From: Saccharopolyspora rectivirgula DSM 43747
Lineage (GTDB): Bacteria > Actinomycetota > Actinomycetes > Mycobacteriales > Pseudonocardiaceae
Reading direction: 5' to 3'
Assembly (NCBI RefSeq): GCF_000497205.1
Contig: NZ_AYJW01000008.1
Span: 24,990-88,989, forward strand
DNA length: 64,000 nt
Both the position numbers and the translations under genes were made by a program. The notes below the pieces were generated by a model. The model made no database searches. It saw only the letters and a list, made by a program, of their open reading frames with translations, and was not told the DNA's origin. This document shows positions 25,262-33,245 of this stretch, in pieces (the first letter of the stretch is position 1; each line of letters opens with the position of its first letter).

Positions 25262-26524
25262 GTGGATTTCCAACTCCCCGCGGAGCTGACCCGACTGCTG
25301 GCCGAACTCGACGGATTCATCGAACGCGAGATCAAGCCCCTGCAGGAGCAGGACGACAACCAACGGTTCTTCGACCACCGCAGGGAGTACGCGCGAACGG
25401 ACTTCGAGAACGGCGGCGTGCCACGGCCGGAATGGGAAGAACTGCTGGCGGAGATGTACCGCCGGGCCGACGCCGCGGGTTGGCTGCGCTACGGCCTGCC
25501 GAAGGAAGTCGGCGGCTCCGGGGGGACCAACTTCGACATGGCGGTGATCCGCGAACACCTGGCCCACAAGGGGCTGGGGCTGCACAACGACCTGCAGAAC
25601 GAGTCCTCCGTGGTGGGCAACTTCCCCGTCGTGCACATGCTCCTGGAGCACGGCACCCAGGAGCAGAAGGACGAGTTCCTGGAAGGGATCTTCACCCTGA
25701 CCCGCCGGGTGGGGTTCGGCCTCACCGAACCCGAGCACGGCAGCGACGCCACCTGGCTGGAGACCACCGCGGTCCGCCGCGGCGACGACTGGATCATCAA
25801 CGGCGCCAAGCGCTTCAACTCGGGAATGCACTCGGCCACCCACGACGTGGTCTTCGCGCGGACCTCCGGCGAGCCCGGGGACGCCCGGGGCATCACCGCG
25901 TTCATCGTCCCCACCGACGCCCCCGGCTTCTCGGTGGACTTCCACTGGTGGACCCTCAACATGCCCACCGACCACGCCGAAGTCACCCTCCGCGACGTGC
26001 GGGTGCCCAACTCGGCGATCCTCGGCGAAGAGGGCGGCGGGCTCGCCGTCGCCCAGACCTTCGTGCACGAGAACCGCATCCGCCAGGCGGCCTCCGGGGT
26101 GGGTGCCGCGCAGTACTGCATCGACCGCAGCGTGGAGCACGCACGGCAGCGGAAGACCTTCGGCCAACCGCTGGCGAAGCGGCAGGCCGTCCAGTGGCCG
26201 CTGGTGGAACTGCACACCGAGGCGGAAATGGTGCGCGGACTGGTGCGCAAGACCGCGTGGGAACTCGACCGGGTTCCGCACGAGGAGATCAGCGACAAGG
26301 TCTCGATGTGCAACTACCGCGCCAACCGGCTGGTGTGCGACGCCGCCGACCGGGCGATGCAGATCCACGGCGGGCTCGGCTACACCCGGCACCTGCCGTT
26401 CGAGCACATCTACCGCCACCACCGCCGCTACCGCATCACCGAAGGCGCGGAGGAGATCCAGATGCGCAGGGTGGCCGGGTACCTGTTCGGCTTCACCGGG
26501 CCCCGGAGCAGACGGGCCGAGTGA
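25262..26524 (+). CDS. acyl-CoA dehydrogenase, ACAD10/11-like
   Basis: A 420-residue flavoprotein. The segments FGLTEPEHGSDATWLET and the C-terminal HIYRHHRRYRITEGAEEIQ are characteristic of the ACAD10/ACAD11-like branch, and IHGGLGYTRHLPFEHIYR contacts FAD. The GTG start has AAGGAGG six bases upstream. The APH-like kinase gene follows within about 50 bases. In mammals the same two modules are fused or paired and remove the 4-hydroxyl of 4-hydroxyacyl-CoAs via a phosphate intermediate, so a similar role is inferred here. Confidence 0.9.
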   Translation: MDFQLPAELTRLLAELDGFIEREIKPLQEQDDNQRFFDHRREYARTDFENGGVPRPEWEELLAEMYRRADAAGWLRYGLPKEVGGSGGTNFDMAVIREHLAHKGLGLHNDLQNESSVVGNFPVVHMLLEHGTQEQKDEFLEGIFTLTRRVGFGLTEPEHGSDATWLETTAVRRGDDWIINGAKRFNSGMHSATHDVVFARTSGEPGDARGITAFIVPTDAPGFSVDFHWWTLNMPTDHAEVTLRDVRVPNSAILGEEGGGLAVAQTFVHENRIRQAASGVGAAQYCIDRSVEHARQRKTFGQPLAKRQAVQWPLVELHTEAEMVRGLVRKTAWELDRVPHEEISDKVSMCNYRANRLVCDAADRAMQIHGGLGYTRHLPFEHIYRHHRRYRITEGAEEIQMRRVAGYLFGFTGPRSRRAE

Positions 26525-26574
26525 GGCTCGGTGCGCAGCAGCTGCTTCGGGAACGGGGCGAGGAGGTTTCAGCT

Positions 26575-27963
26575 GTGGTGGAACAGGTGCGCGGTGGTGC
26601 TGACGAACCGTCCGACCTGTCGCGGATGCTGGCCGAGCGGCTGGGCGTCGTGCTCGGCACCCCGGTCGACATCTCCCGGCTGACCCGGTTGACCGGTGGC
26701 GCCAGCCGGGAGACGTGGTCGTTCGAGGCGGTCCCGGCGGACGGGCCACCGCGGCGCCTGGTGCTGCGGCGGGATCCGCCCGGAACCGGGCGCCCGGGCG
26801 GAATGGCGCTGGAAGCAGCAGCCATCGAAGCCGCGGCCCGGGTCGGGGTGGCCGTTCCACCGCTGGTCGACGCCGGTGCCGATGACGCGGTTCTCGGCTC
26901 TCCCTACCTGATCACCGAGCACGTCGACGGCGAGACGATCCCGCGGCGCCTGCTGCGCGAAGCGCGCTACGCCGGTGCCCGTCGCACGTTGACGGCCGAG
27001 CTGGGCCGGACGTTGGCCCGCATCCACTCGATACCGGTCGCCGACATCCCCGACCTGCCCGGCGGGGACCCGCTCGACGAGCTGCGCGCCGCCTACGACG
27101 AGCTCGGCGAACCGCTGCCCGCGGTGGAGATCGCGCTGCGCTGGCTCGCCGAGCACCGCCCGGACCCGGTTCCGGAGACGGTCGTGCACGGGGATTTCCG
27201 CAACGGCAACCTCGTCGTCGACGAGACGGGCTTGCGCGCGGTCCTCGACTGGGAGCTGGTGCACCGCGGGGACCCGCGGGAGGACCTGGGGTGGCTCTGC
27301 GTGAAGTGCTGGCGCTTCGGGTCGGAGCTGCCGGCCGGCGGTTTCGGCACCGTCGACGAACTGCTCGACGGCTACGCCGAGGTCGCCGGGCACCGCCCGG
27401 ACCCGGAGGCGGTGCACTGGTGGCAGGTGCAGCGCACCGCGTGGTGGGCGCTCGGCTGCCGCCGCATGGCCGAGCAGCACCTCAGCGGTGCGACCCGCTC
27501 GGTGGAGCTGGCCGCGATCGGGCGCCGGGTGTGCGAACAGGAGCACGACGTCCTGCTGGCCCTGGGGCTGCCGGCGGAAGACCCCCCGGAGCCGGTGGAG
27601 GAACTGCCGCCCTGGTCCGACCTGCACGGCCGGCCCACCGCGCCGGAACTGCTGGCGGCGGTCGCGGAATTCCTGCGGGAAGAGGTCATGCCCGCCACCG
27701 AGGGGCGGATCAACTTCCTGGCCCGGGTGGCCGCCAACGCGCTCGACGGAGTGGAGCGCGAGCTGCGGTTCGGTTCGCGGCAGGCGCGCGAGCACCGCCG
27801 CCGCCTCGCCGACTTCGGGGTCGCCGACCAGGCCGAGTTCGCCGACGCCATCCGGTCAGGAAAACTCGACCCGGGTGATCCCGCATTGCTCGCGGCGGTC
27901 CGCGCCGCCGTGACCGACCGGCTCGCCGTCGCCAATCCGCGCTACCTGTCGCAGCCGGGGTGA
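26575..27963 (+). CDS. APH-like kinase fused to a DUF6285-type domain
   Basis: A 462-residue protein. Residues about 25-340 are an aminoglycoside-phosphotransferase-fold kinase: TGGASRETWSFE for the N-lobe loop, VHGDFRNGNLVVDE with the catalytic aspartate and asparagine, and AVLDWELVHRGDPREDLGW with the metal-binding aspartate. Residues about 360-440 (TAPELLAAVAEFLREEVMP, INFLARVAANALDGVEREL) match DUF6285. GTG 26575 has AGGAGG eight bases upstream. GTG 26521, overlapping the dehydrogenase stop, is the alternative. Pairing with an ACAD recalls ACAD10/11 and LvaA of levulinate catabolism, so phosphorylation of a hydroxyacyl-CoA is more likely than antibiotic resistance. Confidence 0.85.
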   Translation: MVEQVRGGADEPSDLSRMLAERLGVVLGTPVDISRLTRLTGGASRETWSFEAVPADGPPRRLVLRRDPPGTGRPGGMALEAAAIEAAARVGVAVPPLVDAGADDAVLGSPYLITEHVDGETIPRRLLREARYAGARRTLTAELGRTLARIHSIPVADIPDLPGGDPLDELRAAYDELGEPLPAVEIALRWLAEHRPDPVPETVVHGDFRNGNLVVDETGLRAVLDWELVHRGDPREDLGWLCVKCWRFGSELPAGGFGTVDELLDGYAEVAGHRPDPEAVHWWQVQRTAWWALGCRRMAEQHLSGATRSVELAAIGRRVCEQEHDVLLALGLPAEDPPEPVEELPPWSDLHGRPTAPELLAAVAEFLREEVMPATEGRINFLARVAANALDGVERELRFGSRQAREHRRRLADFGVADQAEFADAIRSGKLDPGDPALLAAVRAAVTDRLAVANPRYLSQPG

Positions 27964-28055
27964 CCGGCGCTGGCAGCGCTCCAGCGGGCCGAGCCCGGTC
28001 GATGCGGTGCCGAACACGACCCTGCCCACCAACGATCCGGAAAGGACGGTCAACG

Positions 28056-29036
28056 ATGGTCACCACCGAGCCCGACACCGCACTCGGTTCCGCCGGCGCT
28101 CCGCAGATGCGCCTGGTCGCCTCGGGCCTGCAGTTCCCGGAAGGCCCCATCGCCATGCGCGACGGTTCCGTGCTGCTGGTCGAGATCCGCCGCGGCACGT
28201 TGACCCGGGTGTCGCCGGACGGGGAGGTCTCCGTCGTCGCCGAGCTGGGCGGCGGGCCGAACGGGGCGGCGGTCGGCCCCGACGGCGCGATCTACGTGTG
28301 CAACAACGGGGGCTTCGAATGGCACGACCACGAGGGGCTCACCCTCCCCGGCAAGCAGCCCGACGACTACATCGGCGGGCGGATCCAGCGGGTCGTCCTC
28401 GACGCGGACGGCGGCGCCACCGTGGCGGACCTCTACACCGAGGTCGACGGCCGCCCGCTGCGCGGCCCCAACGACATCGTGTTCGACGTCCACGGCGGGT
28501 TCTGGTTCACCGACCTCGGCAAGACCCGGGACCGGGACTCGGACACCGGCGCGGTGTACTACGCCAGCGCGGACGGGTCGTCGATCACCGAGGTCGTGCA
28601 CCCGCTCGTGCAGCCCAACGGCATCGGGCTCTCCCCGGACGGCAGTCGGCTCTACGTGGCCGAGACCGGACCCGGCCGGGTCTGGTACTGGGACGTTGAA
28701 GGCCCCGGTGAGTTGAAGTTCTCGGACGACCCGCTGGCGCCGGGCGGGGCGACGCTGCTGCACGGGTTCTCCGGATACCAGCAGCTCGACTCGCTGGCGG
28801 TGGACGGCGAGGGCAACGTGTGCGTGGCGACCCTGGGCACCGGGGCGATCAGCGTGCTCTCCCCGGACGGCGAGCTGCTCCGACAGGTCCCGGTCTCCGA
28901 ACCCGATCCGCTCGTCACCAACATCTGCTTCGTCGGCAGCGATTCCCGCACCGCCTACATCACCTCGTCGGGTCGAGGGCGGCTCTACGCCACCGAGTGG
29001 TCCGGCCCCGGCCTCGACCTGGCCTGGACCGCCTGA
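28056..29036 (+). CDS. SMP-30/gluconolactonase-family lactonase
   Basis: A 326-residue six-bladed beta-propeller with repeated LxxPxG and DGxxYV elements, FPEGPIA near residue 29 (the calcium-ligand glutamate region), GPNDIVFDVHGGFWFTD, and PNGIGLSPDGSRLYVAET with the ligand asparagines. It hydrolyses sugar or hydroxyacid lactones. The ATG at 28056 follows GGAAAGGA. It lies 92 bases after the kinase and 68 before the SDR gene. In this block it could open gamma-lactones to 4-hydroxy acids. Confidence 0.85.
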   Translation: MVTTEPDTALGSAGAPQMRLVASGLQFPEGPIAMRDGSVLLVEIRRGTLTRVSPDGEVSVVAELGGGPNGAAVGPDGAIYVCNNGGFEWHDHEGLTLPGKQPDDYIGGRIQRVVLDADGGATVADLYTEVDGRPLRGPNDIVFDVHGGFWFTDLGKTRDRDSDTGAVYYASADGSSITEVVHPLVQPNGIGLSPDGSRLYVAETGPGRVWYWDVEGPGELKFSDDPLAPGGATLLHGFSGYQQLDSLAVDGEGNVCVATLGTGAISVLSPDGELLRQVPVSEPDPLVTNICFVGSDSRTAYITSSGRGRLYATEWSGPGLDLAWTA

Positions 29037-29104
29037 GCAGTCCACCCGTTCCGCGACGCTGCCGCGGCCGCACGAACCCGGATGCTCCACTTCGGAGGAA
29101 TGGC

Positions 29105-29875
29105 ATGACGAACTCGATGTTCGATTTGACCGGTCACGTTGCACTGATCACCGGCGGGAATTCCGGGATCGGTCTCGGCATGGCCCGCGGATTGGCCCAG
29201 GCCGGGGCCGATGTGTGCATCTGGGGGACCAACGCGGAGCGCAACGCGGCCGCGGCAGCCGAGCTGAGCGAGTTCGGTGGGCGGGTGCGCTCGATGGTGT
29301 GCGATGTCGGGGACGAGACCGCGGTGCAGGAGAGCTTCGCCGCCGTGCTCGAGCACTTCGGCCGCGTCGACTCGTGCTTCGCCAACGCCGGGGTCAGCGG
29401 GGCGGGCGTGCCGTTCACCGAGACGAGCCTGGAGGAGTTCCGCCGGGTCACGCGGATCAACCTGGAGGGGGCCTTCCTCACGCTGCGGGCCGCCGCGGCG
29501 CACATGGTCGAACGCGGCGGTGGGGGAGTGCTGGTGGGCACGTCGAGCGTGTCGACCATTCACGGCGCGCCGCGCAACCAGGCCTACGCGGCGAGCAAAG
29601 CTGGGCTCACCGCGATGCTCAAGGGCTGCGCGGTGGAGCTGGCCCGCCACGGCATCATGGCGCACTCGATCGTCGCCGGTTGGACGGAGACCCCGCTGGC
29701 CTCGCCGGCGCTGCACAACCCGGCGTTCGAGAAGAAGGTGCTGCCCCGGATGCCGCACCGCAGGTGGGGCAAGCCGGAGGACTTCGCGGCCCTGGCGGTG
29801 TACCTCGCTTCGGGCGTGGGTGGTTTCCACACCGGTGACGAGATCGTCGTGGACGGCGCCTACTCGATCTTCTGA
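29105..29875 (+). CDS. short-chain dehydrogenase/reductase
   Basis: A 256-residue classical SDR: TGGNSGIGLGMA near residues 16-27 for NAD(P), NAGVSGAG near 92-99, catalytic serine in GTSSVS near 144-149, and YAASK near 160-164. Substrate unknown; by context it probably oxidises or reduces a hydroxy/keto acyl intermediate. ATG 29105 has GGAGGA nearby. It is the last gene of the dehydrogenase-kinase-lactonase-SDR run and is followed by a hairpin. Confidence 0.9.
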   Translation: MTNSMFDLTGHVALITGGNSGIGLGMARGLAQAGADVCIWGTNAERNAAAAAELSEFGGRVRSMVCDVGDETAVQESFAAVLEHFGRVDSCFANAGVSGAGVPFTETSLEEFRRVTRINLEGAFLTLRAAAAHMVERGGGGVLVGTSSVSTIHGAPRNQAYAASKAGLTAMLKGCAVELARHGIMAHSIVAGWTETPLASPALHNPAFEKKVLPRMPHRRWGKPEDFAALAVYLASGVGGFHTGDEIVVDGAYSIF

Positions 29876-29952
29876 GCTGCTGGTCCGCTGCTGCCGGCCG
29901 GGGCGACCGGTCGGGGGCGGCGCACCGCGGTCACCTCCTCCGGACCGGGCGT

Positions 29953-29983
29953 GGTGGCACCGGTGGCGCTCACGGGTGCCACC
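29953..29983. terminator. hairpin after the SDR gene
   Basis: Nine-bp arms GGTGGCACC (29953-29961) and GGTGCCACC (29975-29983) around a 13-base loop, in the gap before the convergent DUF2795-like gene. No U-tract is present, so its strength is uncertain. Confidence 0.45.
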
Positions 29984-30010
29984 GGTGCCGGGAGGTGATG
30001 TGCTCGGGGA

Positions 30011-30334
30011 TCAGCTGCCGCGGTTCTCACCGAGCTCTTCGACGATCGGGTTCGCCGGGGTTTCGGTCTGGTGTTCGGCGAGCCTGTCCTTGCCGGCGCG
30101 GGCGCGCTTGGCCTTCTCCGGGTCGCTCTCCTCGTCCTCGGAAGCCCTGCTGAACGGCACCGAACGCGCCACCTCGGTGTAGTTCTCGTAGTCGGCAGGC
30201 GGGATGGAGCGCAGCGCCCGCAGGGTTTCCTGATCGGCCCCGGCCTGTTCCGCTTGCTCTATCAGCTGCTCCTTGCTCGCGGGGAAGTCCGCGTCTTGCA
30301 GGGCCGCTTTCAACGTCGGCCGATCCGTGCTCAT
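30011..30334 (-). CDS. DUF2795-like small acidic/basic protein
   Basis: A 107-residue protein. The N-terminal half (TLKAALQDADFPASKEQLIEQAEQAGADQETLRALRSIP) matches the DUF2795 helical repeat, and YENYTEVARSVPF follows. The tail is highly charged and probably disordered. DUF2795 proteins are common in actinobacteria and lack an assigned role. ATG 30334 follows GGAGGAG. The upstream extension in the open frame has no support. Confidence 0.75.
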   Translation of the reverse strand: MSTDRPTLKAALQDADFPASKEQLIEQAEQAGADQETLRALRSIPPADYENYTEVARSVPFSRASEDEESDPEKAKRARAGKDRLAEHQTETPANPIVEELGENRGS

Positions 30335-30472
30335 GGCTCCTCCCGATCCTGCTCCGGGTAGCGGCACCTACTTGTTTCCGGCAGCTGGTTACCCAGGGGG
30401 CGTGGGGAGGAAACCGATCACGCCGCCCCTGGCCGGTGGTGCTGGCGGCTTGGACCGGAGCGCTCGGGGCGC

Positions 30473-30904
30473 TCAGCTGAAGAGCACCGTGCCGTCCTGG
30501 TCGACGTGCCAGCCCGGGTTGTGCGCGATCTCCCACACGATGCCGTTGGGGTCGCGCACGTGGGCGTGGAAGATACCGCCGAACTCCCCGGGCTGCGGCT
30601 CTTTCAGGACGGTCCCGCCGCCGGACGCCATGGCCTCGACGACGGACCGGACCTCCTCGCGGCTGTCCACATTGTGCGAAAGGGTCACGCCGGAGACGCC
30701 GGTCCGTTCCGTGCTCCCGGGCAGGTCGCGGCTGAACTTGTCGGACCGGAAGAGCCCCAGCACGACGCCGGGGGCGACTTGGAAGAAGAGGATCTCGTCG
30801 GGCACGTCGGCCAGCGGACGCCAGCCGAGCGCGTCGCGGTAGAACCGCCGGGCCGCGTCGAGGTCTGCGGTGGTGAAGGTGATGAAGTGGACGTTCTGCT
30901 TCAT
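30473..30904 (-). CDS. VOC-family (glyoxalase/bleomycin-resistance fold) protein
   Basis: A 143-residue protein with two beta-alpha-beta-beta-beta units: [22 protein letters not shown] at the start and [21 protein letters not shown] at the end, including likely metal-ligand His and Glu residues. It may be a dioxygenase, lyase or binding protein; the sequence does not decide. ATG 30904 is chosen because upstream codons of the open frame lack coding character. It is 196 bases downstream of the RRE gene on the same strand. Confidence 0.85.
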   Translation of the reverse strand: MKQNVHFITFTTADLDAARRFYRDALGWRPLADVPDEILFFQVAPGVVLGLFRSDKFSRDLPGSTERTGVSGVTLSHNVDSREEVRSVVEAMASGGGTVLKEPQPGEFGGIFHAHVRDPNGIVWEIAHNPGWHVDQDGTVLFS

Positions 30905-31100
30905 GCGGCCACCTTCTCCGGAGCTGCGGGCATCGGGTCGTGGAGCGGGTTGCTGGAAGCTCACCACGGCGAGCCCGGAAGGGGAAGCGGCATCACCCGG
31001 GTGGGCGGTCCTGCGCCGGGCGCTGCTGCGGAGCGGGGCTCGAGCGCGTGCTGGACGTCCGGTGCGGACCCGGTCGTTGTTCGAGGCTCGTGGCAGCTGG

Positions 31101-31352
31101 TCAGGCGGTGACCAGGCCGGAGAGCCGGAGGTGCTCCAGCAGCGCGTGGACATCGCGGGTGGCCTGTTCGCGGTCCGTGTCGTACTCGGCGAGCACGGCG
31201 TCGACGGCCTCTTCCTCGGTGCTTCCGCCGAGCAGGGTGTTCAGCACCAGGGTCGCGGTGGTGTTGAGCTGCCAGTACTCGCCGGTGAGCTGGTCCAGCA
31301 GGACGGCGCCGAAGTCGGTTTCGGTGATGGACACGTTCTTCCGGATGCGCAT
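31101..31352 (-). CDS. PqqD-like RRE protein (lasso peptide B1 type)
   Basis: An 83-residue stand-alone RiPP recognition element. The order beta-beta-beta then three helices is visible: [32 protein letters not shown], then [15 protein letters not shown] and [15 protein letters not shown], as in PqqD and lasso B1 proteins. It normally binds the leader of a precursor peptide and presents it to a B2 protease and C cyclase. The start has AGGAGG. The gene begins 16 bases after the stop of the precursor-like gene. No B2, cyclase or transporter gene is within the window around it. Confidence 0.85.
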   Translation of the reverse strand: MRIRKNVSITETDFGAVLLDQLTGEYWQLNTTATLVLNTLLGGSTEEEAVDAVLAEYDTDREQATRDVHALLEHLRLSGLVTA

Positions 31353-31368
31353 GGGGGCCTCCTGCCGG

Positions 31369-31470
31369 TCACCGGTTGCCCGTCCGGCCGGTCTTCCGGT
31401 CCGGTCTCGTCGGGCGTCGTCGGATGATCCCCAGCCGGATCAGCACCGGTGCTTCGTACGGCCGCTTCAT
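31369..31470 (-). CDS. lasso-peptide-like precursor (leader motif YxxPxLxxxG)
   Basis: A 33-residue peptide from ATG 31470, with GGAG six bases upstream. An in-frame ATG at 31482 and a longer frame to 31572 are alternatives. It begins MKRPYEAPVLIRLG, matching the RRE-binding motif of actinobacterial lasso leaders (Tyr-x-x-Pro-x-Leu-x-x-x-Gly). The remainder is Arg- and Thr-rich with one Asp, and no Gly-to-Asp/Glu ring of seven to nine residues can be drawn convincingly. It may be a degenerate core, a different RiPP class, or an orphan leader. Coupled to the RRE gene. Confidence 0.6.
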   Translation of the reverse strand: MKRPYEAPVLIRLGIIRRRPTRPDRKTGRTGNR

Positions 31471-31572
31471 CTCGGGCTCCATTTCCGCGGCGATTCCGCT
31501 GGAAGTGGCCTGTGCTGTGCTTCGTGCTCCCGGGTAACTGCGCATGGTGCGCCGAATGGTCGTCGGCTGCAA

Positions 31573-31778
31573 CTTCTGCTGAGCGGAATGAGCGTCGTTG
31601 CGGGCTCCGGTGGCCGCGCCGGGGAGCGGGGATCGGGTGGTGACGTGTTCACCATCGCCCGGAGGATTAGAAAGTTTTTCTCTAACAAAGGTATTTCACG
31701 GGAAAACTTGCATCATATGGCCATTTGCGGGTAAGCATCTGTTGCAGAGTGGTGTGGGGCACGTCAGGAGGGACGGAC
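31573..31778. promoter_or_regulatory. AT-rich divergent promoter region between lat and the lasso-like pair
   Basis: The patch 31,665-31,735 is far more AT-rich than its surroundings and includes an inverted repeat TTAGA (31667-31671) / TCTAA (31681-31685) and a CATATGG block. It probably contains promoters for lat to the right and the precursor-RRE pair to the left. I see no gene in it. Confidence 0.5.
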
Positions 31779-33140
31779 ATGACCGCCCAGCGAGAGAGCA
31801 TCCGCGAACCCGTGGCCACCGCGGCGCCGGACGAAGCTGCGACCGCCGTCGAAACGCTGCGCGCGAGCGTCACCGGCGATCTGATGGACATCGTCGTGGA
31901 CCTGACCGCCGGGGACGGCTGCCGGCTGCGCGACCTGCGCGACGGCACCGAATACCTGGACATGACCATGTTCTTCAGCTCCGCCCCGCTCGGGCACGGG
32001 CACCCCGCGCTGCGGGATCCGGAGTTCGAGGCGGCACTGCTGGCCGCCAGTCGCGTCAAACCGTCCAACCCGGACTTCGCCACCGTCGAACAAGCCAGGT
32101 TCGCCGAAACCTTCCGCCGCGTGGTGGGAGACCCGCAGCTGCCGCTGCTGTTCTTCATCGACGGCGGTGCGCTCGCCGTGGAGAACGCGCTCAAAGTCGC
32201 CTTCGACTGGAAGACCAAGATGAACGCGCGAGCGGGTGTCCCCGTGCGCGGCAGCAGGGTCCTCCACCTGGAACGCGCCTTCCACGGCCGCAGCGGCTAC
32301 ACCCTCTCCCTGACCAACACCGACCCGGTGAAGATCCGCGACTACCCGATGTTCGACTGGCCGCGCATTCCGAGCCCGGCCATCGAACCCGGCCGGCGCT
32401 GGGAAGTCGACGGGCTGCTGCCGGAGGAAACCGCGGCGCTCGACGCGGCCCGCGCGGCGCTGCACCGCTACGGCCGGGAGATCGCCTGCTTCGTCTACGA
32501 ACCGGTGCAGGGCGAAGGCGGCGACCGGCACCTGCGTCCCCGATTCCTGCAGGCGGTGCAGGAGCTCTGCCAGGAGCACGACGTGCTCACCGTGGCCGAC
32601 GAGGTGCAGACCGGCGGCCTGGCCGGCTGCCCCTGGGCCTACCAGGAGCTGGGGCTGCAGCCGGACCTCGTCGCCTTCGGCAAGCGCATGCAGGTGTGCG
32701 GCATCATGGGCGGCCGCCGGGTGCTGGAGATCCCGGACAACGCCTTCCGCGAAGCCAGCCGGATCAGCTCCACCTGGGGCGGCAACCTGGTGGACATGGT
32801 CCGGGCCACCCGAATCCTGCGCACCATCGAGAACGAGAACCTGTTCGCGCACAGCCGGCGCATGGGCGCACTGCTGCTGGCCGAGCTCAACAGCCTGGTC
32901 GCCGACTTCCCGGAACTGCTCCAGCACCCCCGCGCGCGCGGTCTGATGGGGGCGATCAGCTTCCGCCGGCCCGAGCACCGGGACCAGGCCATCGCGGTGG
33001 CCCGGGAACGCCACCGGACCCTGTTCCTGCCGTCCGGCCCGGACTCGCTGCGGTTCCGGCCACCGCTCACCGTGCAGGCCACCGAGATCGGGGAGGCGGT
33101 GCAGGCGCTGCGCAAGACGCTCGCCGAGCTGGACGCGTAG
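31779..33140 (+). CDS. lat: L-lysine 6-transaminase
   Basis: A 453-residue class III PLP aminotransferase. LFFIDGGALAVENALKVAFDWKTK, LHLERAFHGRSGYTLSLTNTDP and FVYEPVQGEGGDRHLRP are highly characteristic of lysine epsilon-aminotransferases, and the PLP lysine lies in VAFGKRMQVCGIMGG near residue 305. It converts lysine and 2-oxoglutarate to piperideine-6-carboxylate and glutamate. The ATG follows AGGAGG. The usual downstream dehydrogenase of aminoadipate synthesis and beta-lactam genes are absent, and the Lrp gene paired with lat in mycobacteria is not adjacent. Confidence 0.9.
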   Translation: MTAQRESIREPVATAAPDEAATAVETLRASVTGDLMDIVVDLTAGDGCRLRDLRDGTEYLDMTMFFSSAPLGHGHPALRDPEFEAALLAASRVKPSNPDFATVEQARFAETFRRVVGDPQLPLLFFIDGGALAVENALKVAFDWKTKMNARAGVPVRGSRVLHLERAFHGRSGYTLSLTNTDPVKIRDYPMFDWPRIPSPAIEPGRRWEVDGLLPEETAALDAARAALHRYGREIACFVYEPVQGEGGDRHLRPRFLQAVQELCQEHDVLTVADEVQTGGLAGCPWAYQELGLQPDLVAFGKRMQVCGIMGGRRVLEIPDNAFREASRISSTWGGNLVDMVRATRILRTIENENLFAHSRRMGALLLAELNSLVADFPELLQHPRARGLMGAISFRRPEHRDQAIAVARERHRTLFLPSGPDSLRFRPPLTVQATEIGEAVQALRKTLAELDA

Positions 33141-33174
33141 TCGACGTCGGACCTCCCTCCCAGGTCGGAGCGCT

Positions 33175-33220
33175 GGCCGCCGGAGCGGCTTCCGGAGTGG
33201 AGCCGCGGACCCCGGCGGCC
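33175..33220. terminator. hairpin between convergent lat and debranching enzyme genes
   Basis: Nine-bp perfect GC arms (33175-33183 and 33212-33220) enclose a 28-base loop in the 105-base convergent gap. Without a U-tract it is only a candidate. Confidence 0.4.
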
Positions 33221-33245
33221 GGTGCGCGCTCCGGCGCCGCTCAGC

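Noticed and set aside
26575..27963. Aminoglycoside resistance phosphotransferase
   Set aside because: Although the kinase fold matches, the DUF6285 tail and tight linkage to an acyl-CoA dehydrogenase favour a metabolic kinase.
30905..31100. Decayed lasso B2 protease downstream of the RRE gene
   Set aside because: I read all three minus frames and saw no Cys/His/Asp transglutaminase-like motif, and the gap is too short for a B2 gene.
31573..31778. Insertion sequence remnant in the AT-rich gap
   Set aside because: No terminal inverted repeats with target duplication and no transposase-like codons were found; a promoter region explains the composition.
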